Below are positions 8,169 through 15,572 of a stretch of DNA of 60,312 bases, piece by piece. Where the stretch lies: the NCBI GenBank assembly GCA_020431995.1, contig JAGQHE010000035.1, positions 1-60,312 on the forward strand. The letters are read 5' to 3'. The translations under genes were made by a program, and so were the position numbers. Under the pieces are notes generated by a model, which had not been told where the DNA came from, did not search any database, and was given only the letters and a program-made list of their open reading frames with translations. This DNA comes from Candidatus Nitrosopumilus sp. Lineage in GTDB: Archaea; Thermoproteota; Nitrososphaeria; Nitrososphaerales; Nitrosopumilaceae. How positions within the stretch are numbered: position 1 is the stretch's first letter; each line of letters opens with the position of its first letter.

Positions 8169-9062
8169 TTAGAATCGAATCATCTTTTCATATGTCTTAA
8201 CTCGTTTTGTAATATCGCCGTTTTTAATTTTTAGCAATCCGTCCAAACCGTATCTTTCAACTGCAAATGATCCTAACACATTTCCATAAACCGCCGCTCT
8301 TTTGATATCTGACACTTTGACTGATTTTTTACTTGCTAAGTACCCTATCATTGCACCTGCAAAAGAATCACCTGCGCCTGTTGGATCCACAACATCTTCT
8401 AACGAAAAACCTGCTGTTGGAAAAATCATATCATCATAAAACATCAAAGAACCATGTTCTCCCTTTTTGATAATCACATATTTTGCTCCCCACTGCATCA
8501 TTTTTTTTGCACATTTTATCAAATTGAATTCTTTGGTAAGAAGTTTGGCTTCCTCATCATTAATTACAACTGCATCCACAGCTTTAATCATTTTAATTAC
8601 TGCGTCTCGTTTGGTAGAAATCCAAAAATCTATTGTGTCACACATAGAAAATTTTACTTTGTCAAATTCTTTGATCAATGAAATATTTTGTTCAGGATCA
8701 TTGTTAGCAAGATATACAAATTGAGATTTTCTATAGGCTTCTGGTACAGTTGCTTTAAAATCTGTAAGTACATTTAACTCAGTTTTTAAAGTAGACCTAG
8801 TGCTTAACGTATCATCATATTTGCCATCATAACGAAATGTCCTGCCTTCTTTGACCATAAATCCTTCCAAGTCAACATGCTTAGATAAAATTTTATAATA
8901 TTGTCTTGGGAAATCTTTTCCAACCACTGCAATTAATCCTGTTTCCACAAAATTACTTGCTGAAATTGCCGCAAATGTTGCTGCCCCGCCTAGAATATTT
9001 TTCAATGTTTTTCTTGGAGTTCTGATGGTATCTAATGCTGTTGAACCAAAAACAGTAAGCAT
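8169..9062 (-). CDS. PfkB-family sugar/nucleoside kinase
   Basis: 297 residues of the ribokinase fold. The N-terminal substrate-lid segment includes LGGAATFAAISASNF. The C-terminal PfkB signature DPTGAGDSFAGAMIGYLAS (near residues 226-244) contains the anion hole and catalytic Asp. AVVINDEEAKLLT is the usual central strand. Family members phosphorylate ribose, adenosine, fructose-phosphate or related substrates. Thaumarchaea lack a classical phosphofructokinase, so a nucleoside or ribose role is possible, but the substrate cannot be read. The start is 11 bases after the stop of the secreted-protein gene at 9074-9523, suggesting one transcript. Confidence 0.88.
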   Translation of the reverse strand: MLTVFGSTALDTIRTPRKTLKNILGGAATFAAISASNFVETGLIAVVGKDFPRQYYKILSKHVDLEGFMVKEGRTFRYDGKYDDTLSTRSTLKTELNVLTDFKATVPEAYRKSQFVYLANNDPEQNISLIKEFDKVKFSMCDTIDFWISTKRDAVIKMIKAVDAVVINDEEAKLLTKEFNLIKCAKKMMQWGAKYVIIKKGEHGSLMFYDDMIFPTAGFSLEDVVDPTGAGDSFAGAMIGYLASKKSVKVSDIKRAAVYGNVLGSFAVERYGLDGLLKIKNGDITKRVKTYEKMIRF

Positions 9063-9073
9063 TCGGTAAGAAA

Positions 9074-9523
9074 CTAATTTTGATGTATAAATTCGCTTGC
9101 TTGTTCTTGTGTTGGATAATACACAAATGGAACACTAATTGACGCAACAGCTAAATCATATTTTGTCACTCCCGTGATCTTTGTCAATTGTGATTCTTCA
9201 TTTGTATTGGGGTCTGTATGAAAAGTTCCTTTAACAAAAGTATGATTTAATGGATATAATGTAAATGACTCTAACTGACCTTCTCCAATGATTTCATCAT
9301 TGGTTATCACAAAAAATTCGGTTTTTCCCGCGGTCATTATCAATAACGATGGATTTTCAAAACGTAATTCAACATTATAGTTTGAACCGTCTTCAGTTTT
9401 ATCTAGTAATTCACTTTGAAAAACACTCACACCTATTTGTGATGCAGAAGCATATTGTGAATACCCAAAAATACTCATACTAAATAGAAGTATGACCATG
9501 CCTATCTTTTTGGACGATTTCAT
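9074..9523 (-). CDS. secreted protein, unknown function
   Basis: About 149 residues from the ATG at 9523 (MKSSKKIGMVILLF); a TTG at 9538 is an alternative. A clear signal peptide ends near YASASQ. The mature part is predicted beta-rich (NYNVELRFENPSLLIMTAG, KTEFFVITNDEIIGEG), with no cysteines and no C-terminal anchor. The 'FENPS' strand resembles the NPS/NPN segments of the LEA14-like proteins at 14.5 and 44.4 kb, so a related immunoglobulin-like fold is possible. Co-transcription with the PfkB kinase is likely from the 11-base gap. Confidence 0.75.
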   Translation of the reverse strand: MKSSKKIGMVILLFSMSIFGYSQYASASQIGVSVFQSELLDKTEDGSNYNVELRFENPSLLIMTAGKTEFFVITNDEIIGEGQLESFTLYPLNHTFVKGTFHTDPNTNEESQLTKITGVTKYDLAVASISVPFVYYPTQEQASEFIHQN

Positions 9524-9655
9524 GACTGACACTTTCAAAATTACATTTTAACTCAAAAGGGAAAAAATCCAAATAAATTGTGTAAAAATTTTGATCTAAC
9601 CTTTAAGCTCATTAGATCTAACAGAATAAATCAAAATTATACAATTAATCATACT

Positions 9656-10141
9656 GTGGCAAGAATCAAACTCAAACTAGGGGAAAACGAAATTGAGGTT
9701 GAATCTAGAGATTTTTATGTAGATAATCAAACATTGGGGGAAATCATTGATAACATTTCACAGCATTTACCCGTCAATCAAGCAAAAATCGTTCATGAAA
9801 CTGATTCTATTCAAAAACCAACTGAATTTGAATATCGTGCCCAAACTGGTCTTGAATATCTGGATGATGCTGAAGCATATGAACCCGAATTCAATGAACC
9901 AAGATACATCTCCTCTAATGAAATCAAATCAAAATTAAGAATTTTAGAGACAAGTGGATTCTTTGATTCCCCAAGAACAGTTACTGAAACCGTACAACAA
10001 CTTAGAGAATATGGGTGGGCTACAAGTCCATTAGATGTCTCAAAAGCTTTGGCAAAAATGGCTTCAAACAAAGAAATTATGAAAAATTCCAGCAAAAACA
10101 GAATTCATTATTTTACTCAAGAACTATTAGTAACTAACTAG
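9656..10141 (+). CDS. conserved protein with C-terminal winged-helix-like domain
   Basis: 161 residues from GTG 9656 (MARIKLKLGENEIEVESRDF); an upstream in-frame TTG at 9578 would add 26 poorly structured residues. The N-terminal half is a small beta-rich domain followed by an acidic linker. Residues from about 110 on read FFDSPRTVTETVQQLREYGW, then DVSKALAKMASNKEI and a basic NRIHYF end. This is the layout of a winged helix: helix, turn, recognition helix, wing. It may bind DNA, but no target is evident. The gene converges on the zinc-binding small protein, overlapping it by 8 bases. Confidence 0.75.
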   Translation: MARIKLKLGENEIEVESRDFYVDNQTLGEIIDNISQHLPVNQAKIVHETDSIQKPTEFEYRAQTGLEYLDDAEAYEPEFNEPRYISSNEIKSKLRILETSGFFDSPRTVTETVQQLREYGWATSPLDVSKALAKMASNKEIMKNSSKNRIHYFTQELLVTN

Positions 10142-10322
10142 AATAATTACATTTTTCACAGTTAGAAAAAACTTCCCCCTCTAAATGATCAAAGTGGGTA
10201 TGACACTGTTTACAGGTATGATGCATATCAAAATATCCGTCATCTTCCACATGTCCAACTTTATTTGATTCAAGTTCAGTACTCTTACATTTTATACAAT
10301 GACAACCACATTCAATTTTCAT
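10134..10322 (-). CDS. small zinc-binding (cysteine-rich) protein
   Basis: 62 residues from the ATG at 10322. Cysteines occur as CGCHCIKCK near the N-terminus, CKQCHTHFDH in the middle and CEKCNYSS at the end, with several His residues between. The CxxC knuckles indicate one or two structural Zn sites, as in zinc-ribbon proteins. No catalytic motif is visible. It is divergent from another tiny zinc-ribbon gene at 10370, only 47 bases away. Function unknown. Confidence 0.7.
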   Translation of the reverse strand: MKIECGCHCIKCKSTELESNKVGHVEDDGYFDMHHTCKQCHTHFDHLEGEVFSNCEKCNYSS

Positions 10323-10369
10323 GATTCTTCTCCGATAATGATGTATAGTTGTGATGCCTATACAAATCA

Positions 10370-10525
10370 TTGGAAAAGAAAAGGGAGATTCCCTTAGAAA
10401 TTGACGATCATTTCAAATTTTTTGGGAAAGAACCATGGGAAGTAGATTATGGCGAGAAATGCCCTATTTGTGATGTTCGAATTGACGAATATGGTTTTTG
10501 TAGTTGTGGTTCTAGCGGAGATTGA
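10370..10525 (+). CDS. 51-residue zinc-ribbon protein
   Basis: A TTG-initiated frame reads MEKKREIPLEIDDHFKFFGK, then EPWEVDYGEKCPICD, and ends with YGFCSCGSSGD. The CPIC and CSC pairs make a minimal zinc ribbon. The acidic/aromatic N-terminal segment looks like a conserved protein-binding motif. Codon use and the absence of frame breaks favour a real gene despite its size. The 3' end overlaps the converging PEF-CTERM-like gene by 14 bases. The partner and role are unknown; small zinc ribbons of this kind often bind RNA polymerase, ribosomes or DNA. Confidence 0.65.
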   Translation: MEKKREIPLEIDDHFKFFGKEPWEVDYGEKCPICDVRIDEYGFCSCGSSGD

Positions 10526-11408
10526 ATCTTTGAATAAACGGTATTAAAAATATTATCAAAAATCCTATTACAAGCGGAGCAACAACAGGAAATTCGGGAA
10601 TTGCTGTGGTTCCTATGATTGTAATCTGTCCAGATGTTTCTGGTTTCATATTGAGCCAAACATGAGTTCCATTGTTGATATACTTATGAAAATAAATTTT
10701 TCCATCGTTAAGAAATACTGAATATGGTTCCCATAACAATTCCAATGGAATTATTGTTGTTACAAACACATTTTCATCAGATACGTTAAAAGTAATACTT
10801 TTTGTTGGTTGATCAAAATTAAATCTTTCAACATTGGCATGACTTCTAATTTCTACAATGAACTCTTTATCTTCCCATCTTATATTTTCCAAAATCTTTG
10901 GCTCATTAATAGAATATTCTAAAACCATCTGACAGCCATGACATGTAATCCCTTTTTTTTCATTCAAGTATACGGGGCGCTCATTAGCAAAAACCAATTC
11001 AACTTCTTCAGGAAAAATAAACGAAGTCGTTTCAAGATATCTAAAACTCCATGTCCAAACATTATTTTTCTGAATAAGCACATCTTCAATATCGTACTCT
11101 AAAATAGAGTTTTCATCGGATGGCATTATCAATACCCCTTTATTGGCTCCGATGACTGAGAATTGTTGCTCTTTACCATGTTCATTTGTTACTAGGATAT
11201 TTGAGACTGTTCCATTAACCAATTCAACTTGTTTTGGAATATTTGCTGAGTCTATTACATGCTTAACATGAACATCATTTGCTGAATTTATGACGACCTC
11301 GACAGATTTCTGTATGACTTTTTCTCCCAATAAAATTTGTGCGTCTACCACAGGAACTATTGATATTATAAATAAAAATATTAAAAAACAAAAAATCCTT
11401 GCTTTCAT
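10512..11408 (-). CDS. secreted surface protein with PEF-CTERM-like sorting tail
   Basis: 298 residues. A signal peptide (MKARIFCFLIFLFIISIVPV...DAQ) is followed by a beta-rich ectodomain with a CHGCQM pair near residue 158. The C-terminus reads IPEFPVVAPLVIGFLIIFLI and ends in basic RFNLR. This is the tripartite pattern (PEF motif, hydrophobic helix, basic tail) of archaeosortase substrates; thaumarchaeal versions usually have PEFG. The protein is therefore probably processed and attached to the cell surface. Its start directly abuts the stop of the cyclophilin gene, so the two are likely co-transcribed. Ligand unknown. Confidence 0.8.
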   Translation of the reverse strand: MKARIFCFLIFLFIISIVPVVDAQILLGEKVIQKSVEVVINSANDVHVKHVIDSANIPKQVELVNGTVSNILVTNEHGKEQQFSVIGANKGVLIMPSDENSILEYDIEDVLIQKNNVWTWSFRYLETTSFIFPEEVELVFANERPVYLNEKKGITCHGCQMVLEYSINEPKILENIRWEDKEFIVEIRSHANVERFNFDQPTKSITFNVSDENVFVTTIIPLELLWEPYSVFLNDGKIYFHKYINNGTHVWLNMKPETSGQITIIGTTAIPEFPVVAPLVIGFLIIFLIPFIQRFNLR

Positions 11409-11885
11409 TTATTCCACTGTCACATGAATCATTGATGCTTTTTCTAAAGGACAGTCATTACTGTCTCTTTGGAGATTTACAATTTTATCTGCAACATCCA
11501 TCCCTTCAGTTACCTCACCAAAAACAGTGTATTGTCTATCTAGGAATGTGCTATCAGATGTTACTATGAAAAACTGTGAACCTGCACTATCTGGATCTTG
11601 TGATCTAGCCATGGAAACTATTCCTCGTAAATGAGATCTTGAATTGAACTCAGCCTTTATGCTGTATCCTGGTCCTCCCATTCCCCATGAACTTTTGTTA
11701 TTGGTTTTTGTATTGGGATCACCACCCTGAATCATGAATCCCGGGATCACTCTGTGAAAAAGAGTTCCATTATAGAATCCATCTCTAGCTAATTTTTCAA
11801 AATTTCTTACAGTCTCAGGAGCCAACTCAGGCAAAAGTTTAAACGATATCTTTCCCAAATTAGTTTCTATATTTACTGTAGTCAT
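11409..11885 (-). CDS. peptidyl-prolyl cis-trans isomerase, cyclophilin type
   Basis: 158 residues from the ATG at 11885 (MTTVNIETNLGKI). The cyclophilin core is intact: FHRVIPGFMIQGGDP with the catalytic Arg, MARSQDPDSAGSQFFI, and FLDRQYTVFGEVTEGMDVAD. It lacks a signal peptide, so it acts in the cytosol, accelerating proline isomerisation during folding. The following gene on the same strand begins at the next base, so an operon with a surface protein is likely, though a direct functional link is not shown. Confidence 0.93.
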   Translation of the reverse strand: MTTVNIETNLGKISFKLLPELAPETVRNFEKLARDGFYNGTLFHRVIPGFMIQGGDPNTKTNNKSSWGMGGPGYSIKAEFNSRSHLRGIVSMARSQDPDSAGSQFFIVTSDSTFLDRQYTVFGEVTEGMDVADKIVNLQRDSNDCPLEKASMIHVTVE

Positions 11886-12090
11886 AAAAAACAATATGCA
11901 ATTATATCATAAGAGTCTTTTGCGAAAAGTTCTTCAAAAATTCTTACATGTGTTTATTGTATTTTAAAAAATCTACATGTCAATACATTTTTGTAGACAT
12001 CAAGATGTAAAAACCTAATTTTCATTTTTTTCATAAGTTAAAATTCAGATTTATTAAATATGATAATTCTAAAATTTGGAAAGTTATAGT

Positions 12091-12098
12091 CTTATATA
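12091..12098 (+). promoter_or_regulatory. TATA-like box for the small HTH gene
   Basis: cttatata is centred 27 bases upstream of the TTG at 12122. With this spacing transcription would begin at or next to the start codon, supporting both the TTG start and a leaderless mRNA. Confidence 0.6.
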
Positions 12099-12121
12099 GA
12101 ACAATTAAAATTTAGAATTCG

Positions 12122-12346
12122 TTGAATCGTACAAACCAAAGCACGATAATTAAAGAAGCGATTAATTCTTATCTTGACAAAGGGGTCACCGACAAGCAGG
12201 ATATCTACACCAAAGTTGTTGACGAACTTGGTGTTCCAAGACCAACTGTAAGAAGAGTTGCAAGAGATCTGAGAACCGAACTCTTGCAAAAAATCCAAAT
12301 CTTACAATCTGACATGTCAAAAACAACTACCTCTGAAGACGAATAA
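12122..12346 (+). CDS. small helix-turn-helix DNA-binding protein
   Basis: 74 residues from TTG. Helical throughout, with a recognisable HTH: TDKQDIYTKVVDELGVPRPT then VRRVARDLRTEL, where PRPTVRRVARDL is the recognition helix. A short acidic tail (TTTSEDE) follows. It probably acts as a chromatin or transcription factor of the small homeodomain-like type common in thaumarchaea. A strong TATA-like box and a T-rich 3' region bracket it as a single-gene unit. The target is unknown. Confidence 0.8.
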   Translation: MNRTNQSTIIKEAINSYLDKGVTDKQDIYTKVVDELGVPRPTVRRVARDLRTELLQKIQILQSDMSKTTTSEDE

Positions 12347-12353
12347 ATTCGGC

Positions 12354-12369
12354 TCTTTTTTCTTTTTAA
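12354..12369 (+). terminator. T-rich termination region after the HTH gene
   Basis: The run tcttttttctttttaa follows the stop codon at 12344-12346 by a few bases. Pyrimidine-rich U-tracts of this kind are the usual archaeal termination signal, where aCPSF1 acts. Confidence 0.4.
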
Positions 12370-12428
12370 TTATATCTTTTTGTGATTTTTAGCATTACCA
12401 TTATAAATAATGAATTTTTAGGAGAAAT

Positions 12429-12908
12429 ATGGGATATTTAGGTAATCATTTGGCAACCATAGTGACTGGAGTATTTGCTGCAGTACTAACTGGACTTTGG
12501 CCATATTTTGTTGATTTTGCACCAATACTCAATTTCGTATTCATTATGGCGGTTCCCATAACGTGGTTTCTGACGTTTACGTGCTGGATTTCTCAAAAAA
12601 GTACTGACTACATGCATAAACATGCGCCATCTCATTCTCAACACGAAAAAAAAAGCTTGAGTAGTTTACAAACCATCCAAACCACAACTTCAAGTAATCA
12701 AGTCAGTCTCTCCGACATTAAACAAGTTCAAGGTGAATTATCTGCAGAACTAAGCAGTCTAAAAGAATCTGTAAAGATAAAAGACAGTGAAATCGAAAGA
12801 TTGAATCAAGAAATATCTAATCTGCAAACTCTAGTGCAGATTGAATCGTTAAAAACCGAGTTAGCTAATCTAAAAATGTTAGCTTCTAAACAAAATTCTA
12901 AAAAGTAG
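12429..12908 (+). CDS. membrane-anchored coiled-coil protein
   Basis: 159 residues. Two transmembrane helices (LATIVTGVFAAVLTGLWPYF and ILNFVFIMAVPITWFLTF) are followed by a His/Ser-rich linker. A long C-terminal coiled coil (SLKESVKIKDSEIERLNQEI onward, residues about 95-150) ends in a basic tail. A TATA-like ttataaat at 12401-12408 lies about 25 bases before the ATG, and aggaga precedes the start. The topology suggests a cytoplasmic scaffold tethered to the membrane. No known family was recognised. Confidence 0.75.
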   Translation: MGYLGNHLATIVTGVFAAVLTGLWPYFVDFAPILNFVFIMAVPITWFLTFTCWISQKSTDYMHKHAPSHSQHEKKSLSSLQTIQTTTSSNQVSLSDIKQVQGELSAELSSLKESVKIKDSEIERLNQEISNLQTLVQIESLKTELANLKMLASKQNSKK

Positions 12909-12911
12909 ATC

Positions 12912-13031
12912 TCAAGATCTACAATGTGTACACTCTATTCCATGATTGTTTTTACATCTAGGACAACTAACTGCACCTCCAAAATGACATTTGCATGAGC
13001 ACAATTCTGTTGGATCTTTTTTCAAACTCAT
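12912..13031 (-). CDS. 39-residue cysteine-rich protein
   Basis: ATG at 13031 to TGA at 12912-12914. The short product has CSCKCHFGG, CPRCKNNHG and CTHCRS: seven cysteines and two histidines in 39 residues. The CxC and CxxC spacing is that of a compact zinc-binding knuckle. The frame is uninterrupted and ends four bases from the converging coiled-coil gene. It is too short for routine gene callers. Function unknown; it resembles the other tiny zinc proteins at 10.1-10.5 kb in style rather than sequence. Confidence 0.55.
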   Translation of the reverse strand: MSLKKDPTELCSCKCHFGGAVSCPRCKNNHGIECTHCRS

Positions 13032-13514
13032 TCGTGTTATTACTATACAATGTTAATATTTGACTTTTACATTTTGAACATGTATGTCTTTTTACTCTTG
13101 GATGTCTCTGATTCTGAGATACAACTAAGAATATATGCTGTCCTCTGATTTTTCAAACTCACAATTTAAATTTATTTTCAAAATAATTTTGATCAATATT
13201 TTATTTGGATTATTCTAATTCAAACAAACATATGGGAAAATAATATCTTTAGGTATTTGTAAAAGAGACATTCAAGACTATGTTGGATTACTATGCCAAC
13301 GTGTAAATTTCTGATATGAAGATCATGTTCTAGAAGAGAATTTTAAAAATCCTTTCTCAAACTAATGTAAATATAAAAAAAGTTAAGGAATCATGTCAAA
13401 CTAAATTGTCTTTAATCTGAAATTCAAGTGTTAATGACTATAGTGACAGTGATACAAAACCTAATTGCTACTATTCACATGTTGGCCCAATCTAGTTAGA
13501 GTGGCAATTGTAAA
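13032..13514. other. 483-base AT-rich spacer without a clear gene
   Basis: A minus-strand frame across about 13050-13150 encodes QNQRHPRVKRHTCSKCKSQ. It has no acceptable start, and its downstream part runs antisense-like through the 39-residue gene, so it may be a decayed zinc-finger gene. The remainder (13150-13514) is AT-rich with stops in all frames. I see no RNA-gene structure before the tRNA. Confidence 0.4.
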
Positions 13515-13607
13515 CGGGTTTGGAGGGCTTCGATCCCTCGACCTGTAACTTAGGAGGCTACTGCGCTATCCATGTTTCGCGTCAAATTGACTCTGCGCCA
13601 CAAACCC
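13515..13607 (-). tRNA. tRNA-Arg (anticodon CCU) with an insertion in the D-loop
   Basis: On the minus strand GGGTTTG pairs with CAAACCC (acceptor), GCGC with GCGC (D stem) and GTAGC with GTTAC (anticodon stem). Loop CTCCTAA gives anticodon CCT, followed by variable AGGTC, and GAGGG pairs with CCCTC around loop ATCGAAG. CCA is not encoded. The segment between the two GCGC strands is 28 bases instead of about 10, so about 18 extra bases are present, including a self-complementary GTCA..TGAC. This is most simply a small non-canonical intron in the D-loop, a type known in archaea. The exact splice sites are not resolved. Confidence 0.85.
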
Positions 13608-13631
13608 AGCAAAAAGAACATTCTTAATTAT

Positions 13632-14342
13632 TTAAGCGTAATCCATGTCTTCTTTGATCCTATTTTGAATACCTTTCCAATTTTCATTTTCTCTATCATT
13701 CCATTTTTCAAAGTATGTCACATCTTTCAAACCTAGTCTTGGTAACCAACCTGCGCTTTCAAGATCTGGTTTTTCTGCAAAATCTTCTACATATCCTAAA
13801 CACAAATATGCAACAGGAATAACATGGTCTGGTAATTCCAGAGATTTTTTTAGTATCTCATTTGAGAGTATACTCACCCATCCCAGACCAATGCCTTCTG
13901 TTCTTGCTGATAACCACAAATTTTGAATTGCACAGCATACACTATACAGACCTGCTTCTGGAATACTTGACCTTCCAATTACAAATGGACCAAATTTTGT
14001 AGGATCATAAGTTACACAAAGATTTACCGGCGATTCTAAAATTCCTTCTAATTTGAATGAAAGATATTTTGATTTTTTTGGATCTTCTATTAATTGAGAC
14101 GAACGGTTTTTCTCTTCATTAAAAGACTCTTTGATTTTCTTTTTTGTTTCAATGTTTTTTATCAAAATAAAATTCCAAGGTTGAGAGAATCCTACTGATG
14201 GAGCATGATGTGCGGCATGAAGAATCTTTGATAAAATATCGTCTTCAATGGGTTTGGAGGTAAAGTGTGATCTTACATCTCTTCTTGAGTAGATTGCCTT
14301 GTAGAAACCTTTTTTCTCCTCTTCAGTAAAATCATTCTTCAT
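13632..14342 (-). CDS. bluB: 5,6-dimethylbenzimidazole synthase (BluB), nitroreductase fold
   Basis: 236-residue flavoenzyme. The N-terminus has FYKAIYSRRDVRSHF and LHAAHHAPSVGFSQPWNF, the FMN-binding pattern of BluB. ESAGWLPRLGLKDVTYFEKW near the C-terminus is a BluB-specific ending not found in ordinary nitroreductases. BluB cleaves reduced FMN with oxygen to make the lower ligand of cobalamin. This fits the known ability of ammonia-oxidising archaea to make true cobalamin. No other cobalamin gene is adjacent; cbiH is at 3.2 kb. The gene ends 24 bases from the tRNA-Arg gene. Confidence 0.9.
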   Translation of the reverse strand: MKNDFTEEEKKGFYKAIYSRRDVRSHFTSKPIEDDILSKILHAAHHAPSVGFSQPWNFILIKNIETKKKIKESFNEEKNRSSQLIEDPKKSKYLSFKLEGILESPVNLCVTYDPTKFGPFVIGRSSIPEAGLYSVCCAIQNLWLSARTEGIGLGWVSILSNEILKKSLELPDHVIPVAYLCLGYVEDFAEKPDLESAGWLPRLGLKDVTYFEKWNDRENENWKGIQNRIKEDMDYA

Positions 14343-14419
14343 CTATCTCATCCCTCTTTTCTTTTTATTCATTCTTTTGTTAAACGTTAATAATTCCCTC
14401 TCATGCCTTGTACTTCAAT

Positions 14420-14493
14420 GGGCCGGTAGTCTAGCTGGTTAGGATACTGCCTCGACACGGCAGTGATCGTGAGTTCGAATCTCACTCGGCCCA
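14420..14493 (+). tRNA. tRNA-Val (anticodon GAC) with C at position 33
   Basis: 74 bases, all four arms form: GGGCCGG/TCGGCCC acceptor (one G-T), GTCT/GGAT D stem, CTGCC/GGCAG anticodon stem, GTGAG/CTCAC T stem with a standard TTCGAAT loop, and discriminator A. The anticodon loop reads TCGACAC, so 34-36 is GAC (valine) but positions 32-33 are T-C. The nearly universal U33 is therefore replaced by C33. CCA is not encoded. The rest of the structure is excellent, so this looks like a functional gene with an unusual loop, or a sequence error. Confidence 0.85.
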
Positions 14494-14501
14494 CTTTTTA
14501 A

Positions 14502-14993
14502 CTAATAACCTATTTTGAATTCTTTCTCCGACTCACTCCATGAAGTTTGTGTAATAATTCGCCCTTCAGAGCTAAAACTAGTAATTTTGCCATTTATTAC
14601 ATCCTCATAGATTTCCGAATTTATATCCGATTTACTTAGAATAAACATATTTTTTAAAGGAACTTCTGTGCCTGAATAAACTGCCGCCCTTCCTGGCATG
14701 GCAATATCAGCTGTAGAATATAATCCTGTGCCCAATAATACTCCATTGCCATAAAGCTGATAATCTATTGTTGAAACCGTTAATGTCGTATCACTCGGAT
14801 TTTTTATCAAAAATATGACATCTAATTTTGCTTGATTATTTTCTGAGTTTGTCTCTCTTAATTCTACACTTTTTAATACTATTTCAACTTGATCAAGGTC
14901 AACATTGTCAGACGTAAAGAAAACAATTCCAGCCATTAAAGCAAATACTCCGCCGATTGCTGCATAAACTGTCATTTTACTTTGGAGTGCCAT
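14502..14993 (-). CDS. membrane-anchored LEA14-like (WHy-type) protein
   Basis: 163 residues from the ATG at 14993 (MALQSKMTVYAAIGG); a TTG at 15017 is also possible. One N-terminal signal-anchor helix (VYAAIGGVFALMAGIVFF) is followed by an extracytoplasmic beta domain. It contains LDVIFLIKNPSDTTLTVSTI and DYQLYGNGVLLGTG, the 'NPx..l.v..idYqly.ng' pattern of LEA14/WHy domains. A second protein of the same kind is encoded at 44362-44916. These domains are thought to stabilise proteins or envelopes under stress; the specific role here is unknown. It ends 8 bases from tRNA-Val. Confidence 0.75.
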   Translation of the reverse strand: MALQSKMTVYAAIGGVFALMAGIVFFTSDNVDLDQVEIVLKSVELRETNSENNQAKLDVIFLIKNPSDTTLTVSTIDYQLYGNGVLLGTGLYSTADIAMPGRAAVYSGTEVPLKNMFILSKSDINSEIYEDVINGKITSFSSEGRIITQTSWSESEKEFKIGY

Positions 14994-15074
14994 TTCAACG
15001 TTTACAGATATGTACAACTAAAAAATGTTGTCAAGATCCAAATACATAATATTTGATTTAAAATATAATGTTCT

Positions 15075-15572
15075 ATGAGTGCGATAGAACAAGCTATTCT
15101 TACTTGGATTCATCTTGTTTCTGCAGCAATATGGGTTGGAGGTTCACTTTTCATTGGGATTGTATTCTCGCCATTTCTAAAAACATTGAGTAACTCTATT
15201 GAAGAAAGAATGCAAATAATGATTCGTGTTGGAAGGAGATTTAACAAAATTGCTGTTCCGTCATTAATTATTCTCATGGCAACCGGATTGTATAGTTCAT
15301 ATGCACTGCTTAGTAAACCTGATCTGCTTGTCGGAACGAGTTATGGAATTTTTCTAATTATCAAAATAATGCTTGTAATTGCACTAATTGTAACCTATGT
15401 AATCCATGTAAGGGTGATCCGTAAGGATGTAGAAATAAAAATCATGTCAAATCAAATGTTAGCGCCTGAAATTCAAAAATTAAGAAAAAAAATAATAATT
15501 CTTGGAGAAATCACTGTAGTCCTGTCGGTTACAATACTATTTTTTGCATCATTACTTGATGCTGGAGTCTGA
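15075..15572 (+). CDS. CopD-like four-helix membrane protein
   Basis: 165 residues with four transmembrane helices. The first contains WIHLVSAAIWVGGSLF, the His/Trp signature of CopD-domain proteins, and later helices include PSLIILMATGLYSS and IKIMLVIALIVTYVIHVRVI. CopD domains are linked to copper uptake or handling in bacteria. In an ammonia oxidiser that depends heavily on copper enzymes such a role is plausible, but it is inferred from the domain. The 3' end overlaps converging rtcA by 21 bases. Confidence 0.8.
   Translation: MSAIEQAILTWIHLVSAAIWVGGSLFIGIVFSPFLKTLSNSIEERMQIMIRVGRRFNKIAVPSLIILMATGLYSSYALLSKPDLLVGTSYGIFLIIKIMLVIALIVTYVIHVRVIRKDVEIKIMSNQMLAPEIQKLRKKIIILGEITVVLSVTILFFASLLDAGV

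Noticed and set aside
8454-8724. Two long plus-strand frames inside the PfkB kinase
   Set aside because: They are antisense shadows of a clear kinase gene; composition is rich in Phe, Ser and His, as expected from reverse reading of AT-rich codons.
13050-13150. Minus-strand frame with a CSKC zinc-finger-like motif
   Set aside because: It has no acceptable start and overlaps the 39-residue gene in another frame, so it is at best a remnant; it is mentioned only in the spacer description.
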